Assembly: GCF_009789675.1 (NCBI RefSeq)
Contig: NZ_CP046913.1
Location: forward strand, 3,038,001 to 3,102,000
From: Paraburkholderia acidisoli
Lineage (GTDB): Bacteria; Pseudomonadota; Gammaproteobacteria; Burkholderiales; Burkholderiaceae
Direction: 5' to 3'
DNA: 64,000 nucleotides
Position numbers and translations under genes: made by a program
The notes under the pieces: generated by a model
Database searches by the model: none
The model's input: only the letters and a program-made list of their open reading frames with translations
What the model was told of the DNA's origin: nothing
In this document: piece after piece, positions 47,086 through 56,495 of the stretch
Position numbering within the stretch: position 1 is the first letter of the stretch
Layout of the letters: every line of letters begins with the position of its first letter

Positions 47086-47688
47086 GGATTCCCCCGAATC
47101 TAAATCTTCGCGGCTGGTCAGGCCGCTTGCGGAAAACGTTTGCTCGCTCGATCGCAGCCCAAAGGCGTCCGAACGGCTCGGTTATGGTCGTCATGCCATT
47201 TTGGACGGGGCGCGAACAATTGAAAATTGGTGGGACGCCGCGACGCGTTGCGAGAAAAACTTTCGCAAGCGTGTAGGAATTTTTCTGACAAGGAGGCGGG
47301 AAGAGAGGCGGGACGTGCTGTGCGCGAGCTGGCGCGCATCGCGGCATTTGTCTGGAGAATACCGGTTTTTTACGCGATGCGACAGGTCGTCGCAGGCTGA
47401 AAACAGCTCGCCAAGGGGTCGAAAGCGTTTGAAAACCACCCCCGGGCATAGCCCTTGCGTATGCCGCCCGCACCCCGCGTCACGGTTTGCAATAGCCTTT
47501 TACACCGGCTGTATCCCGCTGTAACAACATTAAGCGTTTGCAAAACCGCTCTGTTCGCAGCAGTGAAGTCGCCATAATCGGTCTCAGGGATAACCCGAAA
47601 CCGCTGAAACCGCCGTATCCGCCGCAGTCGCCGCGCCATGTTGCTCATGTCGTCGCAATAAAGCGGCCTTTGCCAAGGAGATCATTCC
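47086..47688. other. 603-bp divergent control region of flhDC and the glycosyltransferase gene
   Basis: No gene. GC is noticeably lower than in neighbours (AT-rich patches at 47190-47290 and 47340-47410), consistent with a promoter/regulator-binding region for the flagellar master operon. On the plus strand a weak sigma-70-like pair (TTGCAA at 47487-47492, 17 bases, TGTATC) could serve the glycosyltransferase gene. I cannot name specific operators. Confidence 0.55.
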
Positions 47689-48753
47689 ATGCGAATCGCA
47701 CAAATTGCGCCCCTCTATGAAGCCGTCCCGCCGAAGTTCTACGGCGGCACCGAGCGCGTCGTGTCCTACCTGACCGAAGCGTTGGTCGAACAAGGCCACG
47801 AGGTGACGCTGTTCGCCAGCGGCGATTCGGTCACCTCGGCAAATCTCGAAGCCGCGTGGCCGCGCGCGCTGCGTCTGGACCCGACCGTGCGCGACGCCCT
47901 CGCGCCGCACATCGTGCTGCTCGAACGCGTGCGCCAGATGGCGCACCAGTTCGACGTGCTGCACTTCCACCTCGACTACCTGCCGTTCCCGCTGTTTTCG
48001 CAGATGGACACGCCGTTCGTCACGACGCTGCATGGCCGTCTCGACCTGCCCGAACTGCAACCCGTGTTCGAGACGTTCCCGGACGCGCCGGTGATCTCGA
48101 TTTCGGACTCGCAGCGCCAGCCGCTCGCGCAGGCCGCATGGCAGAACACCATCTATCACGGTCTGCCGAAGGATCTGCTCACGCCGCAAACCAGCAAGAA
48201 GCCCGAATATCTCGCGTTCCTCGGCCGCATCTGCCCGGAAAAGCGCGTGGATACGGCCATCCGCATCGCCGCGCTGTCGGGCCTGCCGCTGAAGATTGCC
48301 GCGAAGGTCGACAAAGTGGACCAGGAATACTTCAAGAGCGAAATCGAGCCGCTGCTCTCGTCGGCCAACGTCGAATTCATCGGCGAGATCAACGAAGCGC
48401 AGAAGCCGGAGTTCCTTTCGGGCGCGAAGGCGCTGCTGTTCCCGATCGACTGGTCGGAGCCGTTCGGCCTGGTCATGATCGAGGCGATGGCCTGCGGCAC
48501 GCCGGTGATCGCGTTCAATCGCGGCTCGGTGCCGGAAGTGATCGATCCGGGCGTGACGGGCTTTATCTGCGAAGACGCGCAAGGCGCCGTGGCCGCGCTG
48601 CAGAATATCGACACGCTTTCGCGCGAAGCCATTCGCGCCCAGTTCGAGCGCCGTTTCACGTCGCACATCATGGCGCAGAATTATGTGGACACGTATCAGG
48701 CGTTGATCGATGCGGCACAGCGCCCGGTGCTGCGTCGCGTGGCGGCGGGCTGA
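47689..48753 (+). CDS. Family-4 glycosyltransferase
   Basis: 354 residues, GT-B fold. The N-terminus MRIAQIAPLYEAVPPKFYGGTERVVSYLTEAL is the acceptor domain with its GGTE glycine loop. The C-terminal domain has YLAFLGRICPEKRVDTAIRIA and DWSEPFGLVMIEAMACGTPVIAF, the E-x7-E nucleotide-sugar signature. AAGGAG precedes the ATG. It stands alone between flhD and hns, ending at a terminator. The donor and acceptor cannot be told; a role in surface polysaccharide or trehalose-like glycosides is possible. Confidence 0.88.
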   Translation: MRIAQIAPLYEAVPPKFYGGTERVVSYLTEALVEQGHEVTLFASGDSVTSANLEAAWPRALRLDPTVRDALAPHIVLLERVRQMAHQFDVLHFHLDYLPFPLFSQMDTPFVTTLHGRLDLPELQPVFETFPDAPVISISDSQRQPLAQAAWQNTIYHGLPKDLLTPQTSKKPEYLAFLGRICPEKRVDTAIRIAALSGLPLKIAAKVDKVDQEYFKSEIEPLLSSANVEFIGEINEAQKPEFLSGAKALLFPIDWSEPFGLVMIEAMACGTPVIAFNRGSVPEVIDPGVTGFICEDAQGAVAALQNIDTLSREAIRAQFERRFTSHIMAQNYVDTYQALIDAAQRPVLRRVAAG

Positions 48754-48907
48754 TTACCCCGTTGATGCCCGCGACCTTATCTCGAATGCACGGCCGTTCA
48801 ACTTACGTCGAACTTTCGAGATAAATACTGAGGAATAGGCGATGTGAATCGTTTGCGTCGCTTCAGAAAAGCCAATACCACGCTTTTTTGCTGATTTTCC
48901 GAAGGGG

Positions 48908-48944
48908 TAAAAAAGAGCCGCATGGTTTCATGCGGCTCTTTTTA
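48908..48944. terminator. Bidirectional terminator between the glycosyltransferase gene and hns
   Basis: Long perfect stem AAAAAGAGCCGCATG / CATGCGGCTCTTTTT with loop GTTT. Confidence 0.93.
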
Positions 48945-49006
48945 CTGATATCTGCTAACGCTTCAATGCGGCCCGGCGGACTTTTAGCTCGCCGCGGCAT
49001 GCCGGA

Positions 49007-49303
49007 TCAGGCGATCTCGTAGCGCTCGCGATTCTTGCCCACGATCCACTTGGGCGGCTTGCCGCGCCCGCTCCACGTCGCGCCCGTTTTCGGATCCTGA
49101 TACCGCGGCGGCAGCGGCGCCTTCTTCGGCGGACGCCCACGGCGCGCCGCTTCGGCAAAACCGAGATCCTGGGCCGAGAGCCCGTATTCGGCGATTTTCT
49201 CCTTGATCATGGCGATCACATCGGAAATTTCCGTGCGCCGCGCCTCGTCGGCTTGCGCCTGGAGACGTGCGATTTGCGCCTTGAGTTCTGAATACTGCGA
49301 CAT
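49007..49303 (-). CDS. H-NS family nucleoid protein (small betaproteobacterial type)
   Basis: 98 residues from MSQYSELKAQIARLQAQADEAR, with GGGAGGGGG upstream; the longer frame adds 23 non-homologous residues. A coiled-coil oligomerisation N-terminus is followed by a basic AT-hook-like linker (RRGRPPKKAPLPPRY) and the H-NS C-terminal motif (YQDPKTGATWSGRGKPPKWI). It silences AT-rich, often transferred, DNA and commonly influences motility. Its upstream region (49320-49400) is markedly AT-rich, suggesting self-binding. Confidence 0.93.
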   Translation of the reverse strand: MSQYSELKAQIARLQAQADEARRTEISDVIAMIKEKIAEYGLSAQDLGFAEAARRGRPPKKAPLPPRYQDPKTGATWSGRGKPPKWIVGKNRERYEIA

Positions 49304-49586
49304 TGTTTCCCCCTCCCATGTCCGTGAAAACCGGTTCGATCGGAGATTAGACGTAAATAACGAAATTCGCAATCGCTATTAATACTGTTTTATAGCGCTA
49401 TTTCAACAATTAACGATGGATTGCGCACAGTCGAATTCGGCCTACGTGTCATCGCAATAATGCGTGCTATTACGCCGGAATTGACAATCCTTGACAGCAC
49501 TGCATTTCGCGACTGCCTAGAATCTGGCATTTCTGGTGCCCGTGCTTTACGCGGCGCCTTCAAATGGACTTTTCGAGGTGTCTGCA

Positions 49587-50333
49587 ATGCATTTATCCAA
49601 ACGACTCGCGGCCGAATGCTTCGGCACATTCTGGCTCGTCCTGGGCGGCTGCGGTAGCGCCGTGCTCGCGGCGAATTTCGCGGGCCCGGTTCACGGTCTC
49701 GGCATTGGTTTCGTGGGCGTGTCGCTCGCGTTCGGCCTGACCGTGCTCACCATGGCGTTCGCCATCGGCCATATTTCGGGCTGCCATCTGAATCCGGCGG
49801 TGAGCGTCGGCCTGACCGTGGCCGGCCGTTTTCCGGCGCGCGACCTCGCGCCGTACATCGTGGCCCAGGTCGTGGGCGCCGTTCTCGGCGCGTTCGTGCT
49901 CTCGCTCATCGCCACGGGCAAGCCGGGCTTCGATCTGGTCGCGAGCGGCTTCGCCACCAACGGCTACGGCGAGCAGTCGCCGGGCCACTATTCACTGGGC
50001 GCGGCGTTCGTGTGCGAAGTCGTCATGACCGCGTTCTTCCTGTTCGTGATCCTCGGCGCCACCGACAAGCGCGCGCCCGCGGGCTTCGCGCCCATCGCGA
50101 TCGGCCTGTGCCTTGCGCTCATCCACCTGATCTCGATTCCCGTCACCAACACCTCGGTCAACCCGGCTCGCTCGACCGGCCCGGCGCTGTTCGTGGGCGG
50201 CGAAGCCATCTCGCAACTGTGGCTGTTCTGGCTCGCACCGATCCTGGGCGCCGTGATCGCGGGCATCGTGTACCCGGCGGTGGCGGGGCGCCGCGAAGCC
50301 GTCGCCGCCGTGACGGTGCGCGAAACGGCGTGA
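49587..50333 (+). CDS. aqpZ: Aquaporin Z (water channel)
   Basis: 248 residues from [23 protein letters not shown]; an upstream in-frame start adds 17 non-homologous residues. Six membrane helices and the two NPA boxes ([10 protein letters not shown] and [14 protein letters not shown]) are visible. The selectivity region fits a water-specific aquaporin (HLNPAV, NPARS). A terminator hairpin follows. It has no obvious flagellar link. Confidence 0.95.
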   Translation: MHLSKRLAAECFGTFWLVLGGCGSAVLAANFAGPVHGLGIGFVGVSLAFGLTVLTMAFAIGHISGCHLNPAVSVGLTVAGRFPARDLAPYIVAQVVGAVLGAFVLSLIATGKPGFDLVASGFATNGYGEQSPGHYSLGAAFVCEVVMTAFFLFVILGATDKRAPAGFAPIAIGLCLALIHLISIPVTNTSVNPARSTGPALFVGGEAISQLWLFWLAPILGAVIAGIVYPAVAGRREAVAAVTVRETA

Positions 50334-50470
50334 TCGCTGGCCTCGCGTTGACCTCGCGGCCGCGCGATTCGCGTCTGTTATTAAACGCGATGCGGTTTCC
50401 ACGAGGCCGCTGCGGTTCGAGGTGAGGCACAGCGATTCTTGCAGGATCATGGCGATTCGATGAATCGGCA

Positions 50471-50500
50471 AAGCGGGCGCTTCGGCGCCCGTTTCGTTTT
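50471..50500 (+). terminator. Terminator after aqpZ
   Basis: Stem AAGCGGGCGC / GCGCCCGTTT, loop TTCG, then CGTTTT. It lies directly before the GGCGAT repeat. Confidence 0.75.
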
Positions 50501-50569
50501 GGCGATGGCGATGGCGATGGCGATGGCGATGGCGATGGCGATGGCGATGGCGATGGCGATGGCGATGGC
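50501..50569. repeat. Hexanucleotide tandem repeat (GGCGAT), 11.5 copies
   Basis: Eleven uninterrupted perfect copies of GGCGAT plus a half copy between aqpZ and the phosphatase gene. Being perfect and long, it is expected to change length by slippage. It lies about 210 bp upstream of the phosphatase start; no real gene reads through it (a Pro-Ser frame on the minus strand is a shadow). Confidence 0.95.
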
Positions 50570-50779
50570 ATTTTATTTTTGACGATCGCGTGGGGTTTCC
50601 GCGCTCTTGTCTAGTTTCCGCAATCGCGTTTGGCCTCGCGTCGCGCACCGTTCGCCACCTTGTCCGCCCATCCCGGGCGCTCGCGCACGCGCTGCTAGAA
50701 TCGATCGATCCGCCTCGCGCAGTGGCGCCCGGCGGCGCATCCCTGTCTTTTTTCCCGCTCCTTCTCATCGGCAACGATC

Positions 50780-51517
50780 ATGCGCTCACGACTTTCGCCG
50801 ACTTCTCCCGCTCGCGCGCTGCTGACGCTTGCGTTCTGCGTGGGCGCGCTCGTCGCCGGCTTCGGCGCGATGCCCGCGCAGGCCGCCGATGCCGACGCCA
50901 ATGCCAAGATCACTACCCGTGCGACTTCCGCCGGGCAGGTCGCCGCGCCGCCATCGCGCGACGTCGAAACGCTGGTGTTCGTACGGCACGGTGAAAAACC
51001 GCCCGAAGGACTCGGTCAGCTCAACTGCAAGGGCCTCAATCGCGCGCTCGCGCTGCCGGCCGTGATCGCCGCGAAGTACGGCAAACCGGCGGCGATCTAC
51101 GCGCCCGACCCGGGCGAGCAGAAGAAGGACAACGGCCACGCGTACTATTACGTGCGACCGCTGGCCACGGTCGAGCCCACCGCCATTCAGTTCGGCATGC
51201 CGGTCGAAACGCCTTACGGTCAATCACAGATCGACTCGCTCGAAAGCACGCTCGTCGATAAAAAATGGCGCGGGCGGGCGGTGCTGATCGCGTGGGAGCA
51301 TCGCGAGATCGAGCGCTTCGTGCGGCGTCTTGTCGCCGCGCACGGCGGCAACGCGGCCGACGTGCCGCGCTGGGAGAGCGCCGATTTCGACAGCGTCTAC
51401 GTCGTGCGCATCGACTGGAGCGGCGAGACGCCGGTCGCGCGTTTCGCGCACGAGCGCGAAGGACTCGACGGCCGCGCCGACGATTGCCCGTGCGCACAGC
51501 TGCCTGCCACCCAGTGA
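50780..51517 (+). CDS. Exported histidine phosphatase family protein
   Basis: 245 residues. A signal peptide (ALLTLAFCVGALVAGFGAMPAQA) is followed by a phosphoglycerate-mutase-like core with LVFVRHGEKP (catalytic RHG), and a second His in LIAWEHREIERF. A Cys pair (DDCPCAQL) lies near the end. It probably acts in the periplasm on an unknown phosphate ester. It stands alone, preceded by the GGCGAT repeat. Confidence 0.8.
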   Translation: MRSRLSPTSPARALLTLAFCVGALVAGFGAMPAQAADADANAKITTRATSAGQVAAPPSRDVETLVFVRHGEKPPEGLGQLNCKGLNRALALPAVIAAKYGKPAAIYAPDPGEQKKDNGHAYYYVRPLATVEPTAIQFGMPVETPYGQSQIDSLESTLVDKKWRGRAVLIAWEHREIERFVRRLVAAHGGNAADVPRWESADFDSVYVVRIDWSGETPVARFAHEREGLDGRADDCPCAQLPATQ

Positions 51518-51671
51518 CGGGTTGCGCGACCGGTGCGCGCGGTGCGCCTCGCGCTTGAGGTTGAATTTCAGGCGCATGCGCGCGGCAACCGACGTTCCAT
51601 GACTGCCCGCGAGGCACCCGGCAGGCACCACGGCAAGCACGCGACGAGCGCGCGAAGCGCTCAGCTCACGC

Positions 51672-52493
51672 TCAAGAAGCCAGTTCGTCGTCGAGCGAAA
51701 ACAGCTTGCGCAGATGGTGCGCGACGCCCGCCTCGAAGTTGTTGCCGATGCGCGGCACCGAGGGCAGCCGCTTGATGAGATCGGGATTGGCGTTGTTCAT
51801 CATGAACGGAAAGCCCGCCGTTTCGAGCAGGTCGATGTCGTTCATGTTGTCGCCGAATGCCACGCAATCCGACGCTGCGAGACCCAGGCGCTCGAGCACG
51901 ACACGCAGCGCGCGCCCCTTCGAGACGCCGGCCACCATGACTTCGAGGCAGTCGGGCAGGGAATAGGTAACGTAGAGCGCGTCGCCGAACTCGCGCGCGA
52001 GATTCTTCGCGACGAATGCGAGGTCGGCCGGATCACCGATATACAGCGCCTTCGCGATGCCCGCATCGGCATAGTCGCGCAACGTCACGACGCGGTACTG
52101 AAAGCCCGAATCCTGGTGATAGGCGAGCAATTCGGGCGCATGACGGTCGATGAGCCAGGCGTCGTCGGTGTAGATGCTCACGATCACGCGGCCATGCTCG
52201 CCGACCGTTTCGGGCGCGACGAGCCGCTCGACCACGGGCGCGGCCAGATTGCTCGCGTGGATCTGCGTGTCGTCGGGCGCGTGCACGCGCGCGCCGTTCG
52301 CGGTAATCAGATAGGGGCGAATGCCGAGCACGTCGCGAATGCCGGCCACGTCGCAATAATGGCGGCCCGTGGCGATGATGAAGGGCAAACCGCGCGCTTC
52401 GAGCGCGTTGAGCGTGGCAACCGTGAACGGATCGACCTGATGGTCGCTGTTGAGCAGCGTTCCGTCGAGATCGGTTGCAATGACCTTATACAT
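51672..52493 (-). CDS. HAD-superfamily (Cof-type, class IIB) hydrolase
   Basis: 273 residues. The HAD motifs are all present: I DLDGTLLNSD, II FIIATGRHY, III around SKGRALRVVL (Lys), and IV AFGDNMNDIDLLETAG. The IIB cap lies at about 80-190. It is a cytosolic sugar-phosphate phosphatase, YidA/Cof-like; the substrate is not predictable. It is divergent from its downstream neighbour and ends shortly before a converging gene. Confidence 0.9.
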   Translation of the reverse strand: MYKVIATDLDGTLLNSDHQVDPFTVATLNALEARGLPFIIATGRHYCDVAGIRDVLGIRPYLITANGARVHAPDDTQIHASNLAAPVVERLVAPETVGEHGRVIVSIYTDDAWLIDRHAPELLAYHQDSGFQYRVVTLRDYADAGIAKALYIGDPADLAFVAKNLAREFGDALYVTYSLPDCLEVMVAGVSKGRALRVVLERLGLAASDCVAFGDNMNDIDLLETAGFPFMMNNANPDLIKRLPSVPRIGNNFEAGVAHHLRKLFSLDDELAS

Positions 52494-52644
52494 GGGACTC
52501 TTTAGCGGCTGGCGAGAAACCAGTCATCCTAGCATCGACGCGCCTGTGCTGCCCTTGACGCAGCTTGAACGGAATCGCGCCGCGGCGCGCGAGCGAGTGA
52601 GGATCACCTGCGCCATGCGCGGCACTCGCGCAGCTTGCGCCTTC

Positions 52645-53526
52645 TCAACCGCCCAGCCGCGCCGCTTCCTGCTGCGCGAGCCGTAGCGCGCCGCTCGTGG
52701 AGTCGGCGAGCGGCGCCCGCAACCGCTCGCGCTGCGCCTGCGGAATCCATTCGCGCAGGGGCTGGCCAAGGCCGCCCGCGAGCGCGACCGGCAACGTGGC
52801 GAGCGGATCCAGCGCCTCGATGAACTGGCCGATGGCGAAACCGGCCTCGGCGAGCAGCTTCGCGACGAACGGATGCTCGCGATGCGCCAGCACAACGGGC
52901 GCCAGACTCGCGTAGCCCGTCTGGTTCGCCGCGCATTGCCAGACGATCAGGCTCTCGCGATCGTGCGCACCCACGTGCGCGAGCAGTGCCTGCGCGAATG
53001 CGTCCATTGTCACGCGGCCGTCCAGCGCCTGCTGCGCCCACACGATCGCGCGCAGGCCGAACCACGCGCCGCTCGCTTCGTCGCCCGAGGGAAAGCCGAA
53101 ACCGCCCGCGATGCGGCATTCACCGGTTGCCGAGAGCGCCGCCGCGACGCTGCCCGTGCCGAGCGCGACCACCACGCCCGGCGCGCCGCCGTGCGCGCCC
53201 AGCAGCGAGGTGTAGACGTCGCTTTCCACTGCGAGGCCGGCCACGCCGGGCGCGGCGGCGAGAAACGGCTCCAGCCAGGCGGGATTGTTCACGCCCGCGA
53301 GGCCGCAGCCGAGCACGCATTGCGACCAGTCGAACGGTACGCCCGCTTCGGCGAACGCCGCGCGACAGCCGGCCTCGATCGACTGCCACGCGCGCTCGAT
53401 GCCGAGGCCGAGCCCCGACGGCCCCGCCGTGGCGCGCGCCAGTTCGACGCCATTCACGTCGCCGAGCGCGACGCGCGTGCCGGTGCCGCCGCCGTCCACG
53501 CCCACCAACCAGGAGTATGTCTGCAT
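52645..53526 (-). CDS. BadF/BadG-type amino-sugar (N-acetylglucosamine/glucosamine) kinase
   Basis: 293 residues. It has ASKHA-fold motifs: phosphate 1 VGVDGGGTGTRVALGD, GLGCGLAGVN-type region, phosphate 2 VVVALGTGSVAAAL, and the sugar-binding GFGFPSGDEASGAWFG. This last stretch is typical of bacterial GlcNAc/GlcN kinases. It likely salvages amino sugar from cell-wall turnover. It runs in the same direction as the HAD hydrolase gene downstream (150-bp gap). Confidence 0.85.
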   Translation of the reverse strand: MQTYSWLVGVDGGGTGTRVALGDVNGVELARATAGPSGLGLGIERAWQSIEAGCRAAFAEAGVPFDWSQCVLGCGLAGVNNPAWLEPFLAAAPGVAGLAVESDVYTSLLGAHGGAPGVVVALGTGSVAAALSATGECRIAGGFGFPSGDEASGAWFGLRAIVWAQQALDGRVTMDAFAQALLAHVGAHDRESLIVWQCAANQTGYASLAPVVLAHREHPFVAKLLAEAGFAIGQFIEALDPLATLPVALAGGLGQPLREWIPQAQRERLRAPLADSTSGALRLAQQEAARLGG

Positions 53527-53696
53527 GATGTTTGCCGCGCCTCGCGCGCCGAAAGAGAAGCCGAAAATCGTGTCGTGCCGCAGAGACTAACGGCTCGCCG
53601 GCGTTCGCACAATTAGCCGGATGGCCAGGGTGGCGGCGCGGGCGCGATCCGCTATTCTTGCGGGGCCTCATCGACGGCTCGCAAGGAGAATTCATC

Positions 53697-54293
53697 GTGA
53701 CACACCGCTGCAACTGGGCGACGACCGAAGCGCTCGCGCATTACCACGACACCGAGTGGGGCGTGCCGTCGCGCGACGACCAGCACCTGTTCGAAATGCT
53801 CGTGCTCGAGGGCGCGCAGGCCGGTCTATCGTGGTCCACCATTCTCAACAAGCGCGAGGGCTACCGGCGCGCGTTCGCCGGTTTCGAGATCGACAAGGTC
53901 GCGCGCTTCACGCCGAAGCATGTCGAAAAGCTGGTGGAGGACGCGTCCATCGTGCGCAATCGCGCCAAGATCGAATCGGCCATCGTCAACGCGCGCGTGG
54001 TGCAGCAAATCCAGGCGGAACATGGCTCGCTCGCGAATTTCGTGTGGTCGTTCGTGAACGACACGCCCTTGCAGAGCGATCTCGCTTCGTATCGCGACGC
54101 GCCGGCGTCGACGGAAATTTCGGACGCGCTCAGCAAGGCGCTCAAGAAGTATGGCTGCAAGTTCGTCGGCACAACCATCTGCTACGCGTTCATGCAGGCC
54201 GTGGGCATGGTCAACGACCACGAGCGCGACTGCATGTGCCGCGCCGCATGCGCGAAGCTCGGCAAGCATCCTCGCAAAACACGAGGCGCGTAA
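53697..54293 (+). CDS. tag: DNA-3-methyladenine glycosylase I
   Basis: 198 residues from a GTG (THRCNWATTEALAHYHDTEWGVP) with AAGGAG upstream; the longer frame adds 55 unrelated residues. It has the HhH glycosylase Tag features: GLSWSTILNKREGYRRAF, the zinc-binding Cys/His (start RCNW, end NDHERDCMCR), and FVGTTICYAFMQAVGMVNDH. It removes 3-methyladenine from alkylated DNA. Confidence 0.94.
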   Translation: MTHRCNWATTEALAHYHDTEWGVPSRDDQHLFEMLVLEGAQAGLSWSTILNKREGYRRAFAGFEIDKVARFTPKHVEKLVEDASIVRNRAKIESAIVNARVVQQIQAEHGSLANFVWSFVNDTPLQSDLASYRDAPASTEISDALSKALKKYGCKFVGTTICYAFMQAVGMVNDHERDCMCRAACAKLGKHPRKTRGA

Positions 54294-54501
54294 CGCTGCG
54301 CGGGACTCGCGCGGTGCGTGTGGTGCATGTGGCGCGTGTGCCATTACGCGCGCGATTCTTGTGCCGATTCATCGCCGATTCGCCTCGGTTTCGGCGATCT
54401 ATTCAAGCGGCATAACGGCCAAAATGCGCGGGAAGCATCGGCGAAACCACCCCGTGTACACCCGCGAGCACCCGCCTCGAAGCGAGCGAGCCCCAAAACA
54501 C

Positions 54502-54542
54502 AAACGGCGGCGCAGCTTCTTTCGAAGCATGCGCCGCCGTTT
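54502..54542 (-). terminator. Terminator after rpsU
   Basis: 13-bp stem AAACGGCGGCGCA / TGCGCCGCCGTTT enclosing an inner GCTTC-GAAGC hairpin, followed on the minus strand by GTGTTTTGG. Confidence 0.8.
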
Positions 54543-54565
54543 GGCGGAACCTTGGCGAAGCGCTC

Positions 54566-54778
54566 TTAGTGGAGCTTCTTCGGCAGCATCTGGCTGCGCA
54601 GGCGCTTGTGCAGGCGCTTCACAGCCGCTGCCTTCTTGCGCTTACGAACAGCCGTCGGCTTTTCGTACGATTGGCGCTCACGCAGTTCGGCGATCAGGCC
54701 GTTCTTTTCGATTGCGCGGCGGAAGCGGCGGATAGCCACTTCGAACGGCTCGTTTTCCTTCAGAAGAATCGTCGTCAT
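54566..54778 (-). CDS. rpsU: 30S ribosomal protein S21
   Basis: 70 residues, exact family length. [21 protein letters not shown] and the very basic C-terminus ([20 protein letters not shown]) are diagnostic. It binds near the anti-Shine-Dalgarno of 16S rRNA. It is a single gene here, followed by a strong terminator. Confidence 0.98.
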   Translation of the reverse strand: MTTILLKENEPFEVAIRRFRRAIEKNGLIAELRERQSYEKPTAVRKRKKAAAVKRLHKRLRSQMLPKKLH

Positions 54779-55218
54779 GTATTACCTGATTCAATTTACG
54801 TTTCAATGGCGCGAGCGTTAATTCGCTCACGCACCGGCCCTCCGGTCGTTCGCCGCATTGGGGGCGTAACGAGAGGCAAGGCGGCCACGGAGGCCGGAAA
54901 AGAGAAGTAGGGGGTCCACAGCGGAACGCGACCAGGCTTACCTTGCAGCAACCACGCCTGACCGCCGGTTTGCGGCCGCCAACAGTAACGAACACGGCAA
55001 CAAAACAGGCAAAGATCTCAATTCACTCTCAATGATATCAGGAAACGATTTGCCCGACCAGGGGTTTTTCGATGCCCGTCAATGACTTGCGCGGCGGGTG
55101 CGCGCCGGGTGCATAGCAGACCGAAGCAGTTGCGCTCCCAACCCCGCTGCGCGCCACGAAACGCGCATGCGCGCTCCGCGGCCCGGCCGCTCCGCGAACT
55201 CAGCGAGGTACGGCCGAA
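54779..55218. other. 440-bp region upstream of rpsU
   Basis: No gene. It contains the rpsU promoter, which I cannot place precisely, and an AT-richer patch at 54980-55060. The right part lies beyond the end of the aldo/keto reductase gene. Short frames are shadows. Confidence 0.45.
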
Positions 55219-56160
55219 TCAGGCGCTGGCGTCGTTGAGGGCCTGAACATCGGCGGGATCGAGCTTCAGGCGCACGGCGGCCGCGAGGCTTTCGAGCTGG
55301 TCGAGCGAGGTCGCGCTCGCGATCGGCGCGGTAATGCTCGGCCGCGCGATCAGCCACGCGAGCGCGACCGCCGCGAGCGTGCTGCCGTGACGCTCGGCCA
55401 CGTAGTCGAGCGCCGCGAGAATCCGTATGCCGCGATGATCGAGATACTTCTCCACGCGCGAACCCCGCGCGCTCTTGCTCAAGTCCTCGCGCGAACGGTA
55501 TTTGCCCGATAGAAAGCCGCTCGCAAGGCTGTAATAGGGCACGACCGCGAGCTTCTGCGCGAGCGCCACCGGTTCGATATCCGCCTCGTACTGGGCGCGG
55601 TCATACAGGTTGTATTCCGGCTGGATGATCTGATACGCGGGCAGCCCGCTCTGCTTCGCAACGGCCAGCGCCGCTTCGATCCGCGCGCCCGTGTAGTTAG
55701 ACGCGCCAATCACGCGCACCTTGCCCGCTTCGATCAGCTTCTGATACGCGCCCAGCGTTTCCTCGAACGGCACGCTCGCGTCGTCTTCGTGCGAGAAATA
55801 GACGTCGATGTGATCGGTTTGGAGGCGGCGCAGCGAATCTTCCACGGCAGCCGTGATGTTCGCCGCCGACAGCCCGCGCCGCCGCGCATCTTTCGCGACC
55901 TTCGTTGCGATCACCACCTTGTCGCGCTTGCCGCTCTTCGCGAGCCATTTGCCGATGATCGTCTCCGACTCGCCGCCCTCGTTGCCGGGCACCCACGCCG
56001 AATAGACGTCGGCTGTATCGATGAAATTGAGGCCGGCGTCGGTGAAGGCGTCGAGGATCGAGAACGAAGTGGCTTCGTCCGCGGTCCAGCCGAAGACGTT
56101 GCCGCCGAACATGAGCGGGGCGACCTGCAAGGCGGAAGTGCCGATCCTGCGTTGTTCCAT
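55219..56160 (-). CDS. Aldo/keto reductase
   Basis: 313 residues, (beta/alpha)8 barrel. Catalytic residues: Asp and Tyr in NFIDTADVYSAW, Lys in VVIATKVAKD, and His in HIDVYFSHEDD. The C-terminal NADPH-binding region is ITAPIASATSLDQLESL. It resembles the YajO/Tas-like AKR group. The substrate is unknown. It stands alone, divergent from fliC with a 335-bp gap. Confidence 0.92.
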   Translation of the reverse strand: MEQRRIGTSALQVAPLMFGGNVFGWTADEATSFSILDAFTDAGLNFIDTADVYSAWVPGNEGGESETIIGKWLAKSGKRDKVVIATKVAKDARRRGLSAANITAAVEDSLRRLQTDHIDVYFSHEDDASVPFEETLGAYQKLIEAGKVRVIGASNYTGARIEAALAVAKQSGLPAYQIIQPEYNLYDRAQYEADIEPVALAQKLAVVPYYSLASGFLSGKYRSREDLSKSARGSRVEKYLDHRGIRILAALDYVAERHGSTLAAVALAWLIARPSITAPIASATSLDQLESLAAAVRLKLDPADVQALNDASA

Positions 56161-56495
56161 GATGACTCCAAAGTGGGGCGAGAGCGAACCAACGAGGATA
56201 CGCCGCCTCGCCTACTGCTGCAGCGATCGTGGAAATTGCACTAAACCAGGCGGCGCACTTGCCGTAAACCCACTTGCAAGAGGGAAAAAGTGCGCAGTAA
56301 CACGGCAGGAAGCCCGCGATGCGCAATCGATTTTTATGCGCATTGCAAAAGAGGTCTCGATTGTTTGCGCTTCTCCCTCAAGTTTTTTGCACCCCCGCCG
56401 TCAACCTTAACTGAGGCGGCCAGCAATGAACCAAGGCTTCCCGCCGAAGTTATTGTGGCTTGTAACGGGCTAATGCCCGACTAGGAGAAATTTCC
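56161..56495. other. Aldo/keto reductase-fliC divergent region
   Basis: 335 bp, non-coding. It holds the fliC sigma-28 promoter and a ~90-base fliC leader ending in AGGAGAAATTTCC before the ATG. The region is AT-richer than its surroundings. Confidence 0.7.
56378..56404 (+). promoter_or_regulatory. Sigma-28 promoter of fliC
   Basis: TCAAGTTT - 11 bases - GCCGTCAA, matching the sigma-28 pattern, 92 bp before fliC. Confidence 0.9.

Noticed and set aside
47086..47688. Search for a small protein gene in the flhDC upstream gap
   Set aside because: Frames present are short, on both strands, without start signals or recognisable sequence.
50501..50569. Repeat considered as a CRISPR array
   Set aside because: Units are six bases, contiguous and without spacers; no cas genes nearby.
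50158..50571. Minus-strand frame with a Pro-Ser repeat (MPSPSPSP)
   Set aside because: Produced by the GGCGAT repeat and the antisense of aqpZ; no ribosome-binding site or family features.
54318..54569. Open frame between tag and rpsU
   Set aside because: It runs into the rpsU terminator hairpin, with no ribosome-binding site or homology features.
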